This document shows positions 7,542 to 11,034 of a stretch of 11,034 bases of DNA, piece by piece. The notes beneath the pieces were generated by a model. It was not told the origin of the DNA. It ran no database searches and saw only the letters and a program-made list of their open reading frames with translations. The stretch spans positions 1 through 11,034 of the forward strand of contig JASHVW010000183.1 of assembly GCA_030044395.1 (NCBI GenBank), written 5' to 3'. This stretch comes from Verrucomicrobiia bacterium. GTDB lineage: Bacteria > Verrucomicrobiota > Verrucomicrobiia > Limisphaerales > UBA11358. A program made the translations under genes and the position numbers. Within the stretch, counting starts at the first letter, position 1. Every line of letters begins with the position of its first letter.

Positions 7542-8759
7542 ATGAGAATCTTTGCTTCATTCAAAATCGCCGGCCGCGCCCTGCGACGAAATAAAATGCG
7601 CACTTTGCTCACCATGCTTGGCATGATCATCGGCGTCGGCGCCGTCATTGCCTCCGTCAGCATCACCAACGGCGCCAAGTCGCAGGTCGAGGCTCAAATT
7701 GCCGCGCTCGGCGAAAATATGCTGCTGGTTTTCCCCGGTTCTTTCAGTTCCAGCGGGGCGCGCCTGGGATGGGGCAATTGGCACAGCCTCCAACTCGACG
7801 ATGCCCTCGCCATTCAAGACGAACTCCCGGGGGTCGTCGCCGTCAGCCCGGAAAACAGCACCCGCGTCCAGGTCATCGCCGGTAACCAAAATTGGAACAC
7901 CCACATCCAGGGCGAATCTCCGGAATACCTCCAAATCCGCCAGTGGTCCCTCGCGGAAGGCGAAATGTTCGACAATACCCAGGTCCGCACCGCCGCCAAG
8001 GTTTGCGTCATCGGCAAAACCGTCGCCGACCAGTTGTTCCTCGACCAGGACCCTCTCGGCCAGATGATCCGCGTTGGCGATGTGCCCTGCCAGATTATCG
8101 GCCTGTTGACCTCGAAAGGTCTATCGCCGTTGGGACAGGACCAGGACGATGTGGTGATTGTCCCTTTCACAACCGAGTTGAAGCGGATTGACCGGGAAGA
8201 CTGGTTGGATGTCATTTTGGTGCAGGCGGTCTCCCAGGCGGCCATGCCCATCGTTCAACAGGAAATTACCTCGCTCCTCATCCAACGCCATAACCTCAAG
8301 GCCGATGGCAGCCGCGACTTTGTCGTGCGCAGCCAGCAGGACATCGCTCAGGCGGCCACCACGACGGCCAGTGTCATGGGCGTCCTCCTCGCAGGCGTGG
8401 CGGCCGTCTCCCTCGTTGTTGGCGGCATCGGCATAATGAACATCATGCTCGTAAGCGTCACCGAGCGCACCCGTGAAATCGGCATCCGCATGGCCGTCGG
8501 CGCCAGGGGCGGCGACATTCTAATCCAGTTTCTCATCGAAGCCGTCACCCTGAGTCTCATCGGCGGCGCCATCGGCATCGTGGGTGGCATCGGCGTTTCA
8601 AAACTGGTCGCCTCCCTGACCCATTGGCCCACTCTCACCCCCGTTGTCTGGATTGTCATCGCCTCCCTTTCCAGCGGCCTTATCGGCATTATTTCCGGTT
8701 TCTACCCCGCCTGGAAAGCGTCCAAGCTCGATCCCATCGAAGCTTTGCGCTATGAATGA
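7542..8759 (+). CDS. MacB-type ABC transporter permease (FtsX domain)
   Basis: A 405-residue permease with the MacB layout: the first membrane helix near 20-43 within NKMRTLLTMLGMIIGVGAVI, a large periplasmic domain (about 45-275), then three helices near 278-306, 329-353 and 367-391 forming the FtsX domain. The conserved GGIGIMNIMLVSVTERTREI (294-313) and the ending YPAWKASKLDPIEALRYE are clear family signatures. With the adaptor and ATPase it should form a tripartite exporter of peptides, antibiotics or lipids; the cargo is not evident. I chose the ATG at 7542, seven bases after the ATPase stop. An open frame reaches back to a TTG at 7464, but those 26 residues overlap the ATPase gene and match no family sequence. 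No outer-membrane channel gene follows. Confidence 0.96.
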   Translation: MRIFASFKIAGRALRRNKMRTLLTMLGMIIGVGAVIASVSITNGAKSQVEAQIAALGENMLLVFPGSFSSSGARLGWGNWHSLQLDDALAIQDELPGVVAVSPENSTRVQVIAGNQNWNTHIQGESPEYLQIRQWSLAEGEMFDNTQVRTAAKVCVIGKTVADQLFLDQDPLGQMIRVGDVPCQIIGLLTSKGLSPLGQDQDDVVIVPFTTELKRIDREDWLDVILVQAVSQAAMPIVQQEITSLLIQRHNLKADGSRDFVVRSQQDIAQAATTTASVMGVLLAGVAAVSLVVGGIGIMNIMLVSVTERTREIGIRMAVGARGGDILIQFLIEAVTLSLIGGAIGIVGGIGVSKLVASLTHWPTLTPVVWIVIASLSSGLIGIISGFYPAWKASKLDPIEALRYE

Positions 8760-8823
8760 CTCGCGCGCAACTTCCGGGAATTGACCTTCGTTGATTCTCA
8801 TTACGACCGGCGCGATAATTCCG

Positions 8824-9831
8824 ATGAAAACTGAAATTCTGCCGACGCATACCCCGGCCCTTTTCCAGAGGGCCGTTCAGCGGGCTGCGGAATTGATTCG
8901 CGCGGGCGAGCCTGTTGCCCTGCCCACCGAAACCGTCTACGGGCTGGCGGCCAATGCGCTGGACGAAATGGCCGTCGCAAAAATTTTCCAAATCAAAGGA
9001 CGTCCCGCAAACAATCCCATCATCGTTCACGTCGCGAGCGTCGAATTGGCCGGCCGTTGCGTGAAACATTTTCCTTCGGCCGCCGAACGGCTGGCGAGGG
9101 CGTTTTGGCCGGGACCATTGACTCTCGTGTTGCCGCGCGCGGACGCCGTCCCGCCCCTGGTTGCCGCCGGCGGCGCCACGATCGGCGTCCGGTGGCCGTC
9201 ACACCCGTTCATCCAGGCGGTGATTCGCGCGTGCGATTTTCCGCTGGCCGCGCCGAGCGCGAACTTGTCGAACCGCCTTTCACCCACCAACGCCGGTCAC
9301 GTCCGCCGCCAACTCGGCGGCAAGGTGCCGTTGATTGTGGACGGCGGCCAGGCGCAAGTCGGCATCGAGTCCACCGTTTTGGACCTCGTCGCCTCCCCGC
9401 CTCGAATCTTGCGACCGGGAATGATTCGCGCCGAATCCCTCGCCGCGGTTTGCGGGGGCATTCAGACTTCGGATTCCGGGCTTCAAAGTTCGGAATTGCG
9501 CAGCCCAGGCATGCTGAAGAAACACTATTCGCCGAGGGCAAAATTGGTGTTATTGGAATGGCGGGACGACGGGGAATTGCAACGCCATCTGGGCAATTGC
9601 CGTTTGCCCGCGGCCCGTTGCCACATCATCGCGCACACCAAAATTCCCGCGGACAAGCACTTCGCCGGCGTGAGCGTCATTCCCCATGACGCCGAGGCGT
9701 TCGCGCGCGCCCTATATGCCGAACTCCATCGCTGCGACGAGGCCGGCGCCGAAATTATCATTGTTGAATCGCCGCCGGATTTGCCGGAATGGTCGGGAAT
9801 AACCGACCGCCTGCGGCGTGCGGCGGTTTGA
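8824..9831 (+). CDS. sua5: L-threonylcarbamoyladenylate synthase, full-length Sua5 type
   Basis: Makes threonylcarbamoyl-AMP from threonine, bicarbonate and ATP, the first step of the universal t6A modification at position 37 of ANN-decoding tRNAs, in the cytoplasm. The 335 residues contain the YrdC domain with PTETVYGLA (34-42), the KGRP loop (58-61), WPGPLTL (95-101), SAN (145-147) and ESTVLDL (182-188). These are followed by the linker (about 200-228), the PGMLKKHYSP motif and the C-terminal Sua5 domain that caps the active site. The two-domain length distinguishes it from short TsaC/YrdC. The ATG at 8824 was chosen; a TTG at 8791 would add 11 residues. It lies 64 bases after the permease stop, a gap with no clear terminator, and converges on the glycosyltransferase gene with one base between stops. 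Confidence 0.96.
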   Translation: MKTEILPTHTPALFQRAVQRAAELIRAGEPVALPTETVYGLAANALDEMAVAKIFQIKGRPANNPIIVHVASVELAGRCVKHFPSAAERLARAFWPGPLTLVLPRADAVPPLVAAGGATIGVRWPSHPFIQAVIRACDFPLAAPSANLSNRLSPTNAGHVRRQLGGKVPLIVDGGQAQVGIESTVLDLVASPPRILRPGMIRAESLAAVCGGIQTSDSGLQSSELRSPGMLKKHYSPRAKLVLLEWRDDGELQRHLGNCRLPAARCHIIAHTKIPADKHFAGVSVIPHDAEAFARALYAELHRCDEAGAEIIIVESPPDLPEWSGITDRLRRAAV

Positions 9832-9832
9832 T

Positions 9833-11034
9833 TTATCTATTGATTTTCCAGCGCGGAAAATCCGTCAGGAACAGCCGGTCGTTGGCGTAACCGGTCGGCG
9901 CGTCATGCAGCGGAAAACTGGACGGTTGATTCAACAACACGGATTGGATGATAAAGTTACCCCAACTGTCAGGCGGCGTGAGCTTCCAATCGGTGAGAAA
10001 TTTCCCGTCCATCGTCACCGGCGTCAGATACAGCGCGCTCACCGTCTTGATATTGTCGTTGATGGCGTAAAAATCATTGTCCGCGTTGAGCGAGAGCCAC
10101 ACACAATCACGGTCGCCATACCACGCCACCGCCCACGGCACGTCGCTCATCATCAATTCATCCGGTCGCATCCAGCGGGAGATCTGCTGGATGTCCGGCG
10201 GAAAATACGGAGGATACATTACGGGGTTGGCTTTCGGTGGCAGCAGCGTAAAAATCATCGGCAGACACGACAAAACCACGAAGCCGCCCACAATCGGATA
10301 CCGCAATTCCAATGCCGGCAGTTGGATCTGCTCCAGCAGCGTAAAAAAGAAACTCGCGCCGTAAATGAAAATCAATGGCGCCAGGAGAACCAGAAGATTT
10401 TCCGAGTTTACCGTCGGCGATTCGTCCGAAAGCGGTGTCCGGCCCAGCGCCTGCGTCAAAACCATCACACCCAGGCACATCAACAGAAAGTAGCGCATTC
10501 GCTGCGCGGAAATTTTCCGGAATTGAAGCATCAGCCCCGCTAGAAAAAACACGCTTGCCCAACTGCCGCCCAGCGTCGGCAGCTCATTCGACAGAATGCC
10601 CCGCAGGTTGCCGGCCAATTTCGCCAGGTACGGCTTCGGGATAAACCCGTAAAAACCCGGATGGATCGAGCGCGGCAATGTGTATCCGGGATACAATGCT
10701 GTTCCTTCCATCGCCGAGAATCCGGCCGTGCCGAACAGAGTGCCGCTGATAAGGTAATTGCGGGCCAGCCACGGGGTCAGAATGATCACAAAGACGCCGA
10801 ACGCCGCCAACGCATGCGTCACCCGACGCGGTCCGCTGAAGAGTATCAGAAAGAAAACGACGGGAACAATCAGCCATCCGAAGGAGTATCGCGTTAACGC
10901 GCCCACGGCAACCATGGCCCCGGCTAATACGACCAAGGCCACCAGGCGATTGTGCCGCGGCGGAGTTTCGCGCGCCAGCTCTTCAACTTTCAAGAGACAC
11001 CACGCCAATCCCAGAAAAATCAAAATCAATAGCA
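9833..11034 (-). CDS. Multi-pass membrane glycosyltransferase of GT-C/ArnT-PMT type, C-terminal part
   Basis: The frame is open to the right edge, so the N-terminus, including the first loop with the expected catalytic acidic residues, lies outside the window. The 400 visible residues show many membrane helices (numbered from the TTG at 11029, near 28-45, 50-66, 70-88, 158-169, 180-194, 210-230 and 246-263). The motif GALTRYSFG and TPWLARNYLISGTLFG (85-100) are typical of polyprenyl-phosphate-sugar-dependent GT39/ArnT-like enzymes. A soluble periplasmic C-terminal domain follows, with MMSDVPWAVAWYGDRDCVWL (293-312). Such enzymes move a sugar from a lipid carrier onto a protein, lipid A or another glycan; acceptor and sugar are unknown. 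The family call comes from overall layout and the PWxxRN motif, so a more general membrane protein of that fold is possible. Confidence 0.78.
   Translation of the reverse strand, partial: LLILIFLGLAWCLLKVEELARETPPRHNRLVALVVLAGAMVAVGALTRYSFGWLIVPVVFFLILFSGPRRVTHALAAFGVFVIILTPWLARNYLISGTLFGTAGFSAMEGTALYPGYTLPRSIHPGFYGFIPKPYLAKLAGNLRGILSNELPTLGGSWASVFFLAGLMLQFRKISAQRMRYFLLMCLGVMVLTQALGRTPLSDESPTVNSENLLVLLAPLIFIYGASFFFTLLEQIQLPALELRYPIVGGFVVLSCLPMIFTLLPPKANPVMYPPYFPPDIQQISRWMRPDELMMSDVPWAVAWYGDRDCVWLSLNADNDFYAINDNIKTVSALYLTPVTMDGKFLTDWKLTPPDSWGNFIIQSVLLNQPSSFPLHDAPTGYANDRLFLTDFPRWKINR

Noticed and set aside
9818..10543. 241-residue plus-strand open frame opposite the glycosyltransferase gene
   Set aside because: Arg/His/Gln-rich translation without hydrophobic core or motif; it overlaps the end of sua5 and is antisense to a membrane protein with clear helices.

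Overview
The window is ordinary, moderately GC-rich bacterial chromosome, almost fully coding, and its genes point to a Gram-negative organism. It holds a MacA/MacB-type efflux pump whose adaptor spans the periplasm, and a secreted protein ending in an aromatic residue like an outer-membrane beta-barrel. The style of the proteins (the TATAT..GNTSEF motif of a large secreted protein, weak or absent Shine-Dalgarno sequences, a verrucomicrobial-looking Sua5 and GT-C enzyme) suggests Verrucomicrobiota, perhaps a Pedosphaera/Limisphaerales relative. That assignment is inference from memory of these families, not a search.

Layout, left to right. (1) The left edge carries the start of a secreted protein on the minus strand (1-424). 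Its reading frame breaks at a run of four C (196-199 on the + strand), and the adjacent frame continues to the edge. (2) On the minus strand, proC (proline biosynthesis) is followed after 18 bases by an AI-2E/PerM-family membrane protein. (3) Divergently from proC, a cytoplasmic-looking Sel1-repeat protein runs on the plus strand. (4) It converges, with 4 bases between stops, on a minus-strand pair: trpD (tryptophan biosynthesis, probable non-ATG start) and, downstream of it, a signal-peptide-bearing beta-barrel-like protein with an eight-base homopolymer in its leader. (5) Divergently from trpD, a plus-strand three-gene unit encodes a complete MacA-MacB type inner-membrane efflux module: adaptor, ATPase and permease as separate polypeptides. 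No TolC-like gene is present here. (6) A full-length Sua5 (tRNA t6A synthesis) follows. (7) It converges, with a single base between stops, on the C-terminal part of a multi-pass GT-C-like membrane glycosyltransferase that runs off the right edge.

Functionally this is a mixture of housekeeping genes (proC, trpD, sua5) and cell-envelope genes (efflux pump, beta-barrel, membrane glycosyltransferase, AI-2E family). I see no mobile element, CRISPR array, RNA gene, defence system or biosynthetic cluster, and no stretch over 300 bases without a gene. The points most worth a second look are the broken gene at the left edge, the homopolymer in the outer-membrane protein leader, and the indel-free, cysteine-paired Sel1 repeats. 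None amounts to a clearly new system.
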